A stretch of 64,000 nt of DNA from Atopobacter sp. AH10. GTDB taxonomy: Bacteria > Bacillota > Bacilli > Lactobacillales > Aerococcaceae. Positions within the stretch are counted from its first letter, which is position 1. The number at the start of each line of letters is the position of its first letter. The notes below the pieces were generated by a model that saw only the letters and a program-made list of their open reading frames with translations, did not search any database and was not told the DNA's origin. Shown here piece after piece: positions 50,615 through 60,275 of the stretch. Location of the stretch: the NCBI RefSeq assembly GCF_003664595.1, contig NZ_QXPZ01000019.1, positions 78,550-142,549 of the forward strand. The letters run 5' to 3'. A program made the position numbers and the translations under genes.

Positions 50615-52396
50615 ATGTCAGCTAAGAAAATAAATATCGGTGTGGCTGTTATGAAGATTTTTGAGTCTTGGGGTGCCAAGACTATCTATGGGATTCCATC
50701 CGGTACCCTCAATGCCTTTATGGATGCTATGGGGGAAACGAGTCAACATGATGTCAAATTTTTACAAGTAAAACATGAAGAAGTTGGGGCAATGGCCGCA
50801 GTCATGCAATACAAGTTTGGTGGGAACTTGGGGGTATGTATTGGTTCTGGTGGTCCTGGAGCAACCCATTTGATCAACGGCTTGTATGATGCCTCTATGG
50901 ATGCAACTCCAGTTGTAGCTATTTTGGGTTCTCGTCCCTTGAAGGAATTGAATATGGATGCCTTCCAAGAATTGAATCAAAATCCAATGTATGACCATAT
51001 TGCCGTTTATAACCGCCGTGTCGCTTATCCAGAACAACTGCCTCATTTAGTAGACGAAGCTTGTCGGGTGGCTTTGGCCAAGAAGGGCGTGGCTGTTTTA
51101 GAGATTCCAGGGGATTTCCCATCTTATGAGATGGATGAAGATGCTGTTTATTCTTCTGCTCCTTCCTTCCGTCCTTTTATATCCAGCGCATTGAATGAAG
51201 AAGATGTGGATAAGGCTGTTGAAGTCTTGAAGGCTTCAAAACGTCCAGTGATTTATGCTGGCGTCGGGGTCTTTGGACATGGCCCAGCTGTAGAAGCTTT
51301 ATCCCGTAAGATTAAAGCACCTGTCATTACTACTGGGAAAAACTTCGAAAGTTTCGACTACCATTTTGAAGCTCTAGCTGGCTCTTGTTTCCGTGTTGGC
51401 TGGAAACCTGCTAATGAGCTTATTTTGGAAGCGGATACCGTCTTATTTGTGGGATCTAACTTCCCATTCGCTGAGTTAGACTCAACTTTCAGAAATATTG
51501 ACCACTTTATTCAAATTGACAATAATCCAACTCGTTTGGGTAAACGTCATGCGACAGATGTCTCTATTTTAGGGGATGCCGGGGAAGCGATTGAAGCCAT
51601 TTTATCTAAAGTGGATGAAGTAGAAGAAAATGCTTGGTGGAGAGCTAATCTCAAGAATATTGAAAACTGGCGCCAATACATCAATAAATTGGAAACAAAG
51701 ACTGAAGGCGACTTACAATTCTACCAAGTCTATAATGCCATTAACAAATACGCAGATGAAGATGCTATCTACTCTATTGATGTGGGTAACTCTACTCAAA
51801 CCTCTATCCGTCACCTCAAGATGACTCCAAAGAATATGTGGCGGACGTCACCTCTCTTTGCTACTATGGGAATTGCTTTGCCTGGTGGTCTTGGGGCTAA
51901 AAATACCTACCCTGATCGTCAAGTTTGGTGCTTGAACGGGGATGGAGCCTTTTCAATGGTTTACCCTGATGTAATTACTAACGTTCGCTACAAATTACCT
52001 GTTATTAATGTGGTGTTTGCTAACCGAGAATATGCGTTTATTAAGAACAAATATGAAGACACCAATAAAAACAACTTTGGGACAGAATTTACGGATGTCG
52101 ATTATGCTAAGATTGCGGAAGCTCAAGGGGCTCTTGGTTTGACTGTTTCTCGGATTGAAGATATCGATCATGTAATAGAAGAAGCAGTGAAAGCAAATAA
52201 AGCAGGTCAAACTGTTGTGGTGGACTGCAAGATCACTAAAGATCGTCCGATCCCAGTTGAAGTTTTAAGATTGGATCCAAAACTTTATTCAGCAGAAGAA
52301 ATAAAGGCCTACAAAGAAAAATATGAAGCAGAGGATTTAATTCCATTCCGTGAATTCTTAGAAGCAGAAGGGTTAACATCGAAATATATCCACTAG
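50615..52396 (+). CDS. Pyruvate oxidase (H2O2-forming)
   Basis: A 593-residue thiamine diphosphate/FAD enzyme. N-terminal ThDP region with [18 protein letters not shown] (catalytic Glu), FAD domain with [18 protein letters not shown]-terminal [15 protein letters not shown] (Mg-ThDP motif GDG...N). It closely resembles Aerococcus viridans pyruvate oxidase, which turns pyruvate, phosphate and O2 into acetyl phosphate, CO2 and H2O2. Single-gene unit with AAGGAGAGG upstream and a terminator after. Confidence 0.93.
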   Translation: MSAKKINIGVAVMKIFESWGAKTIYGIPSGTLNAFMDAMGETSQHDVKFLQVKHEEVGAMAAVMQYKFGGNLGVCIGSGGPGATHLINGLYDASMDATPVVAILGSRPLKELNMDAFQELNQNPMYDHIAVYNRRVAYPEQLPHLVDEACRVALAKKGVAVLEIPGDFPSYEMDEDAVYSSAPSFRPFISSALNEEDVDKAVEVLKASKRPVIYAGVGVFGHGPAVEALSRKIKAPVITTGKNFESFDYHFEALAGSCFRVGWKPANELILEADTVLFVGSNFPFAELDSTFRNIDHFIQIDNNPTRLGKRHATDVSILGDAGEAIEAILSKVDEVEENAWWRANLKNIENWRQYINKLETKTEGDLQFYQVYNAINKYADEDAIYSIDVGNSTQTSIRHLKMTPKNMWRTSPLFATMGIALPGGLGAKNTYPDRQVWCLNGDGAFSMVYPDVITNVRYKLPVINVVFANREYAFIKNKYEDTNKNNFGTEFTDVDYAKIAEAQGALGLTVSRIEDIDHVIEEAVKANKAGQTVVVDCKITKDRPIPVEVLRLDPKLYSAEEIKAYKEKYEAEDLIPFREFLEAEGLTSKYIH

Positions 52397-52450
52397 TTGG
52401 TGGAATGGTGTGAGCCTTTAAAAAGCTTAATAGAGAAAATCTTTTAAATG

Positions 52451-52542
52451 AAAAACTGTTCGTTACAAGAACTTACCTTCCATAATTGAGACTAAATAGT
52501 CAAATGATGAGGAAGGGGGTTAGCTAACGGACAGTTTTTTTG
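52451..52542. terminator. Terminator after pyruvate oxidase
   Basis: AAAACTGTTCGTTA pairs with TAACGGACAGTTTT with an inner CCTTCC/GGAAGG stem; followed by a T-run. Confidence 0.75.
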
Positions 52543-52583
52543 TAAAAATGAGAGGACGTATCCAAATTAAAGGACTAGTCCAT

Positions 52584-52614
52584 TTGTAAGAAAAGGCTTA
52601 CAATTTGAAATGTA
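52584..52614. promoter_or_regulatory. Overlapping inverted repeats before the nucleoside cluster
   Basis: TTGTAAG (52584-52590) and CTTACAA (52597-52603) are perfect inverted arms 6 bases apart; TTACA (52598-52602) also pairs with TGTAA (52610-52614). These may be operators for the GntR regulator at 62174. Confidence 0.45.
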
Positions 52615-52662
52615 AAAGGTAGTGACGTCATAACAAGTTGTAACCCATGAAAGGAGAAAAAA

Positions 52663-53694
52663 ATGAAAGCGTTCTACAAATTAGTTGCTACAGTTATGTT
52701 GTTTTGTGCCATGGTTCTAGGATTATTGGTAGGTAAGTCTAATCAGCACACAGTATTTGCTAAAGATAAACCATTTAAAGTAGCTTTGATAACGAGCGAA
52801 GGTGGGTTGGGAGATCGTTCATTTAACGATTCTGGTAATCGAGGAATGAAGTTAGCCAAGAAAAAATTGGGTGTAGAAACTAAAGTAGTTGAGCCTGGAG
52901 ATGTGTCTGAAGGTGAAACGTATCTAACAAAATTGGCTCAATCGGGATATGATTTAGTGATCACACTAGATTTAGGACATAAAGATAGCTTAGCAAAGGT
53001 AGCAAAAGCTTATCCTAAAACACATTTTGCAATTTTTAATACCGTAGTAAAAGGGAAAAATATTTCATCAGTTATGTTTAAAGAGCATGAAGCATCATAC
53101 TTGGCAGGAGCACTCGCTGCTATGGTCACTAAAGATGCTGATCTAAATAAAAGCAATGAAGATAAAACTATTAGTTTTATTGGAGGGATAGACTCTCCAG
53201 GTATTAATATCTTCTATACAGGATTTCAATCAGGTGCCCAAGCAATTGATCCATCTATTAAGGTCTTAAAAGGATACACGAATTCTTTTGCTGATCCAGC
53301 TAAAGGGAAAGAATTAGCCATCTCTCAAATAAATAAGGGATCAGATGTTGTATTCCAAGCAGCTGGCGCTACCGGAGATGGAGTTATCCAAGCAGCCAAA
53401 AAATCTAATGTTTACGCTATTGGTGTTGACTCTGATCAAGATGGTATTGCTAAAGGGACAGTTCTAACTTCAGTGATGAAGCGAGTAGATAATGCTGTTT
53501 TTGAGTTAATTGAAAAAGGTAAGGTAGGGAAATACCCTCATACTATGGAGTTGGGATTAAAGGAAAAAGGGGTTCAACTCTCTGAAATGAAGTACACCAA
53601 AGATCAATTGAAGCCTGAATACTTAGATAAAATTAATGAGTTAAAAGAAAAAATCATTAAAGGGGAAATAACTGTTAAGGATACAAGAAAGTAG
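52663..53694 (+). CDS. BMP-family ABC nucleoside-binding protein
   Basis: A 343-residue protein of the PnrA/BmpA class: GLGDRSFNDSGNRGMKLAK, TLDLGHKDSLAKVAKAYP, AGATGDGVIQAAKK. It binds purine or other nucleosides outside the cell. The N-terminus is an ordinary signal peptide with probable cleavage after VFA (about residue 33); no lipobox Cys is well placed, which is unusual for a Gram-positive ABC receptor. First gene of a long operon, with AAAGGAG upstream. Confidence 0.85.
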   Translation: MKAFYKLVATVMLFCAMVLGLLVGKSNQHTVFAKDKPFKVALITSEGGLGDRSFNDSGNRGMKLAKKKLGVETKVVEPGDVSEGETYLTKLAQSGYDLVITLDLGHKDSLAKVAKAYPKTHFAIFNTVVKGKNISSVMFKEHEASYLAGALAAMVTKDADLNKSNEDKTISFIGGIDSPGINIFYTGFQSGAQAIDPSIKVLKGYTNSFADPAKGKELAISQINKGSDVVFQAAGATGDGVIQAAKKSNVYAIGVDSDQDGIAKGTVLTSVMKRVDNAVFELIEKGKVGKYPHTMELGLKEKGVQLSEMKYTKDQLKPEYLDKINELKEKIIKGEITVKDTRK

Positions 53695-53703
53695 GGGGAA
53701 TTT

Positions 53704-55260
53704 ATGGCTGTCATCGAAACAAAAAATTTAAGCAAACAATTCGGTGATTTTACAGCTGTTGATCAAGTTTCCATTCAATTCAAATCAGGGGAAATACATG
53801 CCATTTGTGGAGAAAATGGAGCAGGTAAATCAACTTTAATGAATATGCTTTATGGATTACTTCAACCTTCCTCTGGTGAGTTATTAATAAATGGAGAAAA
53901 AGTGAGATTTCAATCCCCAAGAGATGCTGTTTCTAAGGGTATAGGGATGGTGCACCAACACTTTAAGTTGGTGCCTTCTCTAACTGTTTATGAAAATGTC
54001 TTATTGGGTCATGAAATTTGCCATAATTATTTGATTGACGATAATGTTGAAGCACAAACAGTTCAAGATACTATTGATCGATTTGATTTTGACTTGGATG
54101 CAAAAAGTATTGTGGGGCAGCTTTCAGTAGGGGAACAACAACGTGTTGAAATCATAAAAATGTTACATCAAGATGTCGATGTGCTTATTATGGACGAACC
54201 TACAGCAGTTCTTACGCCTGAACAAATTGATGAATTATTAAAACAGCTAATAGCTTTAAAAAAACAAGGGAAAACCATCATTTTGATTACGCATAAGTTA
54301 GATGAAGTAAAAAAATGTGCGGATCGTGTGACTGTTATTCGTAGAGGTAAGTGGATAGCTACTGTAAATAATAGTGATGTAAGCAAAGAAGATATTTCCA
54401 CATTAATGGTGGGAAGAAGTGTTAGAGAGATTAAGAATGATAAGGGTCATGAGTGTAGCGGAAAAGTAGGCCTAAAGTTGGAAGACATTTGCTTCAAAAT
54501 TCCATCTGGAAAAGATGTATTAGACCATGTCAACATTGAAGTTAAATATGGGGAAATAGTTGGTATTGCAGGGATTGAAGGTAATGGGCAAAGCGAATTA
54601 GTCAATATTCTAACTGGTATTATTAAACAGACATCAGGAAAGTTTATTTATGAGGGAAAAGAAGTTATAGATAGCTCACCATTGAAATTAAGGGAGATGG
54701 GTTTTGCTTTAGTTCCTGAAGATCGCTATAAAGAAGGGCTGAGCAAAGAAATGAGCGTGTGGGAAAATATGATAGCTGGTCGCTATAAAGAAGGGTATTC
54801 ATCTTCTAAAGGGATTTTAAATAAGGGAGCGATTCGGCAGAAGACAATGAAATTAGTTAAAGAATATGATATTCGAAATTGCAATGATATTACCATTAAA
54901 GTGGGTAATTTATCAGGTGGAAATGCCCAAAAAATAATTATGGCCAGGGAGTTATCGTGTAATCCTAAAGTAACCGTTATGAGTCAACCAACACGTGGAG
55001 TAGATATAGGAGCCATAGAGTTTATTCATTCTAAAATTCTTGAATTAAAAGAAGCTAACAAAGCTGTCCTGATTGTTTCTTCAGACTTAAATGAAATTTT
55101 GAATTTGAGTGACCGAATTTATGTTATGCACAAGGGGAAAATAGCTGGTGTTAGAAAAAAAGCAGAAACAAGTAAGGAGGACTTGGGACGTTTGATGGTG
55201 GGAATTGATAGCATGAGATCTCAAGATGAACAGGAGTTGGGCCGAGATGCGTACAGATAA
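53704..55260 (+). CDS. Sugar/nucleoside-type ABC ATPase (two nucleotide-binding domains)
   Basis: A 518-residue tandem ATPase. The first domain has GENGAGKSTLMN, QLSVGEQQRVEI and VLIMDEPTAVLTPEQ; the second GIEGNGQSELVN, NLSGGNAQKIIMARE and the QPTRGVDIGA Walker B-like region. Typical of carbohydrate-uptake-2 (RbsA/YufO) ATPases, which serve nucleoside importers. It overlaps the following permease by 14 bases. Confidence 0.92.
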   Translation: MAVIETKNLSKQFGDFTAVDQVSIQFKSGEIHAICGENGAGKSTLMNMLYGLLQPSSGELLINGEKVRFQSPRDAVSKGIGMVHQHFKLVPSLTVYENVLLGHEICHNYLIDDNVEAQTVQDTIDRFDFDLDAKSIVGQLSVGEQQRVEIIKMLHQDVDVLIMDEPTAVLTPEQIDELLKQLIALKKQGKTIILITHKLDEVKKCADRVTVIRRGKWIATVNNSDVSKEDISTLMVGRSVREIKNDKGHECSGKVGLKLEDICFKIPSGKDVLDHVNIEVKYGEIVGIAGIEGNGQSELVNILTGIIKQTSGKFIYEGKEVIDSSPLKLREMGFALVPEDRYKEGLSKEMSVWENMIAGRYKEGYSSSKGILNKGAIRQKTMKLVKEYDIRNCNDITIKVGNLSGGNAQKIIMARELSCNPKVTVMSQPTRGVDIGAIEFIHSKILELKEANKAVLIVSSDLNEILNLSDRIYVMHKGKIAGVRKKAETSKEDLGRLMVGIDSMRSQDEQELGRDAYR

Positions 55261-56308
55261 ATGGCGAATGCTGTGTACTACTTTAGCTCCTATAGGTGTA
55301 GCACTGCTAATTGGATATTTCATTATCAAGGTGTCAGGCCATAACCCGTATGAAGCATACATGAATTTATTTGCTGGGTCTTTTGGAAGCAAAGATCAAA
55401 TTTGTAATACTTTATTCTCAGCAACTCCGTTAATTTTTACTGGACTAGCGACAGCGATATCCTTTAAAGCTGGATTATATAATATGGGAGCAGAAGGTCA
55501 ATTGTATTTAGGAGCATTTGTAGCGGCTTATATAGGATTTTCTTTTAAACATCTTCCAATGGCAGTTCATTTGCCCTTATGTTTACTTGCTGGATCTTTA
55601 GCTGGGCTACTATTCGCGCTAATTCCGGCTCTCATTAAAGCCTATTTGAAGGTTGATGAAATGGTATCGACATTAATGTTAAATTATGTCGCTATATTGT
55701 TTACTTCTTGGTTAGCTGCTTATCCTTTTAGAGCACCAGGGTCTTCAAATCCTGAAACAGTAAATATTAATCCATCCGCTGTGTTGATGCGATTGTTTCA
55801 AGGATCACAGCTACATGTAGGATTTATAATAGCTTTAATTGTGTTTGCTTTAGTGTATTATATATTAAAATATACTTTGTTTGGTTATCAAATTAAGGCT
55901 ATTGGCCAAAATGTTGATTTTTCACAATTTGTGGGGATGAATGTTTCGAGTAAAATTGTTCAAATTATGTGCTTATCAGGAATTATATCTGGTTTAGGTG
56001 GAGCTATTGAGGTGTTAGGTACTCACGGGAAATTTATTAGTGGCTTTTCTGCTGACTATGGCTGGACAGGATTAACTGTTGCTTTAATTGGACGATTTAA
56101 TGCGATAGGTGTTTTCCTGGCTTCTATTGTGTTTGGGGCTTTAAAAAGTGGTGGAAGTACTATGGAAATTATGACTGGAGTGCCGCGGTCTTTGATTACT
56201 ATTATCGAAGGAATGATAGTTCTGTTCTTTACTATTCAAATTAGATATAAACGACGTAAGACATTTGGAGCTAAAAGAGCAGATAAGGGGGGCGTTAAAA
56301 ATGGATAG
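55247..56308 (+). CDS. Nucleoside ABC permease, subunit 1
   Basis: A 353-residue membrane protein of the YufP/NupP type: LATAISFKAGLYNMGAEGQLYLG, VDEMVSTLMLNYVAILF and LSGIISGLGGAIEVLG blocks. The start ATG at 55247 is chosen, with GGAG 10 bases upstream; the ATG at 55226 lies further into the ATPase gene. Confidence 0.9.
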   Translation: MRTDKWRMLCTTLAPIGVALLIGYFIIKVSGHNPYEAYMNLFAGSFGSKDQICNTLFSATPLIFTGLATAISFKAGLYNMGAEGQLYLGAFVAAYIGFSFKHLPMAVHLPLCLLAGSLAGLLFALIPALIKAYLKVDEMVSTLMLNYVAILFTSWLAAYPFRAPGSSNPETVNINPSAVLMRLFQGSQLHVGFIIALIVFALVYYILKYTLFGYQIKAIGQNVDFSQFVGMNVSSKIVQIMCLSGIISGLGGAIEVLGTHGKFISGFSADYGWTGLTVALIGRFNAIGVFLASIVFGALKSGGSTMEIMTGVPRSLITIIEGMIVLFFTIQIRYKRRKTFGAKRADKGGVKNG

Positions 56309-57209
56309 TTTTCTAGTTCTCCTACATTCTACGCTACGTATGAGTACTCCAATTGCTTTGGCTGCTTTAGGCGGGCTATTTGCTCATCGAGCTGGGGTTT
56401 TAAATGTAGCCCTTGAAGGAATGATGTTAGCTAGTGCTTTTACCGGAGTTATTGTGAATTATCTCACAGGAAGTTTACTACTGACTTTAATTGCTGGTGT
56501 AGCGGTATCTATTGTCTTTAGCTTAATTTTTGCACTCTTTGGACTAAGTTTAAAAGGGAACCTGACTATAGTTGGCTTGGCAATCAATACACTTGTTTCA
56601 GGTTTATCAGCATTTATATTGCAGATAGCTTTTGGACAAAGGGGGACCTTTACTAGCGAGAAGCTGATTGGATTCCCAGAAGTGAATCTTCCAATAATCC
56701 GGCATATTCCAATAATTAATCAGGTGCTGAATAAGCACACACCGATTGTATACGTTAGTATTATCGCCCTCTTTGTATGCCATATTTTGCTGAATCATAC
56801 CAAAATTGGCTTGTATATTCGTATAGTGGGAGAAAATAAAAATGCGGCAGAATCGGTTGGTTTATCCGTAACTAAAATTCAGTATTTAGCAGTTAGTATT
56901 GGTGGTGTTTTGTGTGGGCTAGCTGGTTTAAATATATCCTTAGAAAATGTTCATATGTTTGTTGAAAATATGACAAGTGGGCGAGGCTTTATTGCCTTAG
57001 CAGCTATTTATTCAGGAAATGGAACAGCTATAGGAACATATGTATTTAGTTTGCTGTTTGGTATGGCGGATGCTGCTCAAATACAGTTGCAAGGTATCAA
57101 TATTCCAGGTGCCTTTATTCAAATGATTCCTTATATAGCTATTGTGGCTGTTTTGACGATTATTGGTTTAGCAGAAAAGAAGAAGGGTGGGATGTTGATT
57201 GGAAAATAA
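56301..57209 (+). CDS. Nucleoside ABC permease, subunit 2
   Basis: A 302-residue membrane protein of the YufQ/NupQ type: LAALGGLFAHRAGVLNVALEGMML and VGENKNAAESVGLSV. It pairs with subunit 1. The ATG at 56301 has AAGGGGGG upstream; the gene overlaps its predecessor by 8 bases. Confidence 0.9.
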   Translation: MDSFLVLLHSTLRMSTPIALAALGGLFAHRAGVLNVALEGMMLASAFTGVIVNYLTGSLLLTLIAGVAVSIVFSLIFALFGLSLKGNLTIVGLAINTLVSGLSAFILQIAFGQRGTFTSEKLIGFPEVNLPIIRHIPIINQVLNKHTPIVYVSIIALFVCHILLNHTKIGLYIRIVGENKNAAESVGLSVTKIQYLAVSIGGVLCGLAGLNISLENVHMFVENMTSGRGFIALAAIYSGNGTAIGTYVFSLLFGMADAAQIQLQGINIPGAFIQMIPYIAIVAVLTIIGLAEKKKGGMLIGK

Positions 57210-57759
57210 ATCATATACAAGTGCATTAATTGTCATTGACATGGTTTACGATTTCGTTAACCCTCTTGGACGTGTTTATTATGAAGGAAATAGAGATTTA
57301 CTAGAAAAAGTTAATCGGCTGATTCTGCAATGTAAAGATAAAGGTATGCTTATTATTTATCTTCAACATTCTCATAGGAGAAATAAATTTGATGCAGGGT
57401 TGACTAGAGGGCGTCTAAATTGTATGGAAACAGATGGCGGGGATGCGTTAGATCCTAGTCTTCCAATTAATCAAGATGAAGATTTTATTCTTAAAAAAAG
57501 GCGCTATAGTGGATTTGCCTATACAGATTTGGATCTCATTTTAAAAGAACATGGCATCAATAAAATATATATATGTGGGACAAAAACGAATAATTGTGTT
57601 CGTTCCACCGTCGAGGATGGGTATCATCTTGGTTACGATGTTTGGGTGATAAAAGATTGTGTTGCAACAAATGATCCAAATGTTAATCAGGTTCACTTAC
57701 AGGATATTGATAAATATTATGGACATGTCGTTTCTAGTACGGATCTATTAGGGGAGTAG
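57199..57759 (+). CDS. Isochorismatase-family cysteine hydrolase
   Basis: A 186-residue hydrolase. Catalytic triad residues are the Asp in LIVIDMVYDFVNP, the Lys in ILKKRRYSGF, and the Cys in GTKTNNCVRSTVED. The family includes nicotinamidase, N-carbamoyl hydrolases and ureidoacrylate hydrolase, all cleaving amide-like bonds; the target is unknown. It probably starts with TTG overlapping the permease stop, with AAGGGTGG before it. Confidence 0.85.
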   Translation: MENKSYTSALIVIDMVYDFVNPLGRVYYEGNRDLLEKVNRLILQCKDKGMLIIYLQHSHRRNKFDAGLTRGRLNCMETDGGDALDPSLPINQDEDFILKKRRYSGFAYTDLDLILKEHGINKIYICGTKTNNCVRSTVEDGYHLGYDVWVIKDCVATNDPNVNQVHLQDIDKYYGHVVSSTDLLGE

Positions 57760-57764
57760 TGAGT

Positions 57765-58694
57765 ATGGTGAAAGAAAATGACATTATTATTTGTGGCTAT
57801 CCAAGTATTGATCAGATGATTCAATTGGATTCTACTCCCAAAATTGGAAGAACATCTACCATTGTAAAAGAATCAATGTCTAATAAGTTGTATGGGGGAT
57901 GCTCTGTTAATATTGCCTATGCTATGAGTGCTTTAGGTATTCGTTGTGGGCTATCGATGATAGTTGGAAACGATTTTGAGTCAAGTGGCTTTAAAAGCTT
58001 CCTTGAAAAAGGAAGGATCGCTATCGATGATGTTTTGGTAAATACAAAGTTACCAACATCACATACTTATCTCATTGCCAATCAGAAAAATGAACAAATG
58101 ACCCTATTTTATCCAGGTCCAATGGCTGTAGAGCATGAAAGAAAATATGCCGATCCTAAAATTGATGGCAAGAGCTTGCTTATTACGATTGGGAACTTGT
58201 ATAGAAATCAATTAATTTTAGATCAAGCCATTGAAAAAGGCATACCTGTTTTCTTTAGCATGAAAGGAGACTTAGCTTCTTTAAATCAAAGTTATATCAA
58301 AAAGGTTTTAAAGAATTGTCAAATCATCTTTATGAATGAAGCAGAGAAAGAGATGCTAGATAACTTGCTTGGAGAAAATATACTAAATAATATTGGACAC
58401 GATAAATTACAAGCAATTATTGTGACTAAGGGATCAAAAGGGAGTACTTGCTACACAAATGATAAATATATCGATATGGGTATTGCACCTTTTGGTAAGA
58501 TCGTAGATACGACAGGGTGTGGAGATGCTTATATCGCAGGATTCCTTTCGAGTTATCTACAGGGAGAAGATATTGAATCTTGTATGGCTTCTGGCAGTGT
58601 TATGTCATCTTTTGTCATAGAAAGATTCGGTTGTTTAACTAATATTCCTAATAGAGAAGATTTTAACAAACGTAAGAAAGAATTTTGGACTTAA
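57765..58694 (+). CDS. PfkB-family carbohydrate kinase
   Basis: A 309-residue kinase. CGYPSIDQMIQL, YGGCSVNIAYAMSALG near the N-terminus and the ATP-site VDTTGCGDAYIAGFLSS, with catalytic Asp, place it in the ribokinase/PfkB family. It could phosphorylate ribose, a nucleoside or a modified sugar. Start ATG with GGGGAG 8 bases upstream. Confidence 0.85.
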   Translation: MVKENDIIICGYPSIDQMIQLDSTPKIGRTSTIVKESMSNKLYGGCSVNIAYAMSALGIRCGLSMIVGNDFESSGFKSFLEKGRIAIDDVLVNTKLPTSHTYLIANQKNEQMTLFYPGPMAVEHERKYADPKIDGKSLLITIGNLYRNQLILDQAIEKGIPVFFSMKGDLASLNQSYIKKVLKNCQIIFMNEAEKEMLDNLLGENILNNIGHDKLQAIIVTKGSKGSTCYTNDKYIDMGIAPFGKIVDTTGCGDAYIAGFLSSYLQGEDIESCMASGSVMSSFVIERFGCLTNIPNREDFNKRKKEFWT

Positions 58695-58728
58695 TTTTTA
58701 AACAAAATCTAAGAAAAGTAGTGAGAAA

Positions 58729-59505
58729 ATGGAACAAACTTTATATATGAAATTAACTGAAAATAATATCGCTCCCTATGCTATTTTGTCTGGCGATCCA
58801 GGGAGAGTAGAATTGTTAAAGCAATGGTTAGATGATATTGAGGAGATTAGTATAAATAGGGAATTTGTTACCTATAGAGGTAATTATAAGGGAGTTCCAA
58901 TTTTGTTATCATCAACGGGTATAGGTGGCCCTTCTGCGGCGATAGCGATTGAAGAAATGCATACGGCTGGAGTACAAGTAGCCGTGAGATTAGGGACGGT
59001 GATGTCTATTAATGATCATTTGGGCTATTACTATGTCCCAAGAGCCAGCTACCGTAAAGATGGGACGAGTGATTCATACATTGACCCTTCTTATCCTGCT
59101 GTTGCTGATCCGGATTTAGTTCGCCTAATGAGCGAATCGGTTATAGAAAATGGACGATCTCTGGATAATGGCATTATTTATTCAACACAAGCTTATTATC
59201 GGGATATGAAAGAATCTAAGTTAACACGTGCCATGAATACATCGATAAGCACTTGTATTAGCAAATTAAAAAAACTAAATATTTCGGGAATGGACATGGA
59301 AACGTCAACACTTTTAACATTAGGCAACTTAATGGGTGTAAAGACTTGCAGCGTGACTTTAGCTACGGTAACTGAAAATTGTAGTAGCTCATTGGAAGAT
59401 AAGGAACGGCTACAAGAAGAAAAGTTATTAGGAAAGATAGTGTTAGAGGGATTAGCGAAGTTAGATAAGGAGATGAATTCAAATGATCGAATGTCTACAA
59501 AATAA
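58729..59505 (+). CDS. Uridine-phosphorylase-like nucleoside phosphorylase
   Basis: A 258-residue protein. LSGDPGRVELLKQW (phosphate site), STGIGGPSAAIAIEEM and GMDMETSTLLTLGNL (ribose-binding Met-Glu) are those of uridine phosphorylase/PNP hexamers. It would yield base and ribose-1-phosphate. Its weak family distance leaves room for an atypical nucleoside. It overlaps the next gene by 23 bases. Confidence 0.85.
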   Translation: MEQTLYMKLTENNIAPYAILSGDPGRVELLKQWLDDIEEISINREFVTYRGNYKGVPILLSSTGIGGPSAAIAIEEMHTAGVQVAVRLGTVMSINDHLGYYYVPRASYRKDGTSDSYIDPSYPAVADPDLVRLMSESVIENGRSLDNGIIYSTQAYYRDMKESKLTRAMNTSISTCISKLKKLNISGMDMETSTLLTLGNLMGVKTCSVTLATVTENCSSSLEDKERLQEEKLLGKIVLEGLAKLDKEMNSNDRMSTK

Positions 59506-60274
59506 AAAATGGATCATTGGGATGGTTCATTTGGACCCTCTTCCAGGATCAGTTCATTATAGTGGAGATCTTAATAAACTATACCAAAAGGCTTTGAAGG
59601 AGGCTATGTCTCTTAAAGATGGTGGAATAGATGGGATCATGATAGAAAATGCAGGGGATCTTCCCTTTCCTAAAAAATTAGACCCTGTTCAAATAGCAAG
59701 TATGGCAGTTATTACTGATCGTATTCGTGAAAGGACAGGTTTGCCAGTAGGGATAGATGCCGCATTTTGTGACTATAAAGCTGCTTTGAGTGCGGCTAAG
59801 GCATCAGGGAGTGATTTCGTACGGTTAGCAGTATTTGTTGATACGGTTGTAACAGCACAAGGTTTGATGGAAGCGTGTTCAGCTGATGCAGTGCGCTATA
59901 GGCATGAAATTGGAGCAGATGATATTAAAATTCTGGCTGATATACAAGTTAAGTATTCTTATCCTATTTTATCTAGTATAAGCATTGTACAATCTGCTAG
60001 AAATGCCCAAGCCAATATGGCAGATGCTGTTATTGTCACTGGAAAGTATTCTGGAAATGAGACGCCAATAGATATTGTAAAGCAGGTTAAAGAGGTCGTC
60101 TCGATACCTGTATTTGTTGGAAGTGGCTTAAATGAAGACAATGCTCATGAGCAAATGGATATTGCAGATGGTGCTATTGTAGGGACTAGTCTTAAATCAC
60201 TCGATGATGGGGATTGGTTAATTGACTCAAAGAAAGTTCAACGATTAATGAAAAATGTAAAGGAGACAAAGTAA
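59483..60274 (+). CDS. BtpA/SgcQ-family TIM-barrel protein
   Basis: A 263-residue protein matching the BtpA/SgcQ family: WIIGMVHLDPLPGSVHYSG, IDGIMIENAGDLPF, and IVTGKYSGNETPI with SGLNEDNAHE. The family has no settled enzymatic role; its E. coli member lies in the sgc sugar cluster. Here it sits between a nucleoside phosphorylase and an Fe-type dehydrogenase, suggesting work on a sugar released from a nucleoside. Confidence 0.85.
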   Translation: MIECLQNKKWIIGMVHLDPLPGSVHYSGDLNKLYQKALKEAMSLKDGGIDGIMIENAGDLPFPKKLDPVQIASMAVITDRIRERTGLPVGIDAAFCDYKAALSAAKASGSDFVRLAVFVDTVVTAQGLMEACSADAVRYRHEIGADDIKILADIQVKYSYPILSSISIVQSARNAQANMADAVIVTGKYSGNETPIDIVKQVKEVVSIPVFVGSGLNEDNAHEQMDIADGAIVGTSLKSLDDGDWLIDSKKVQRLMKNVKETK

Positions 60275-60275
60275 A

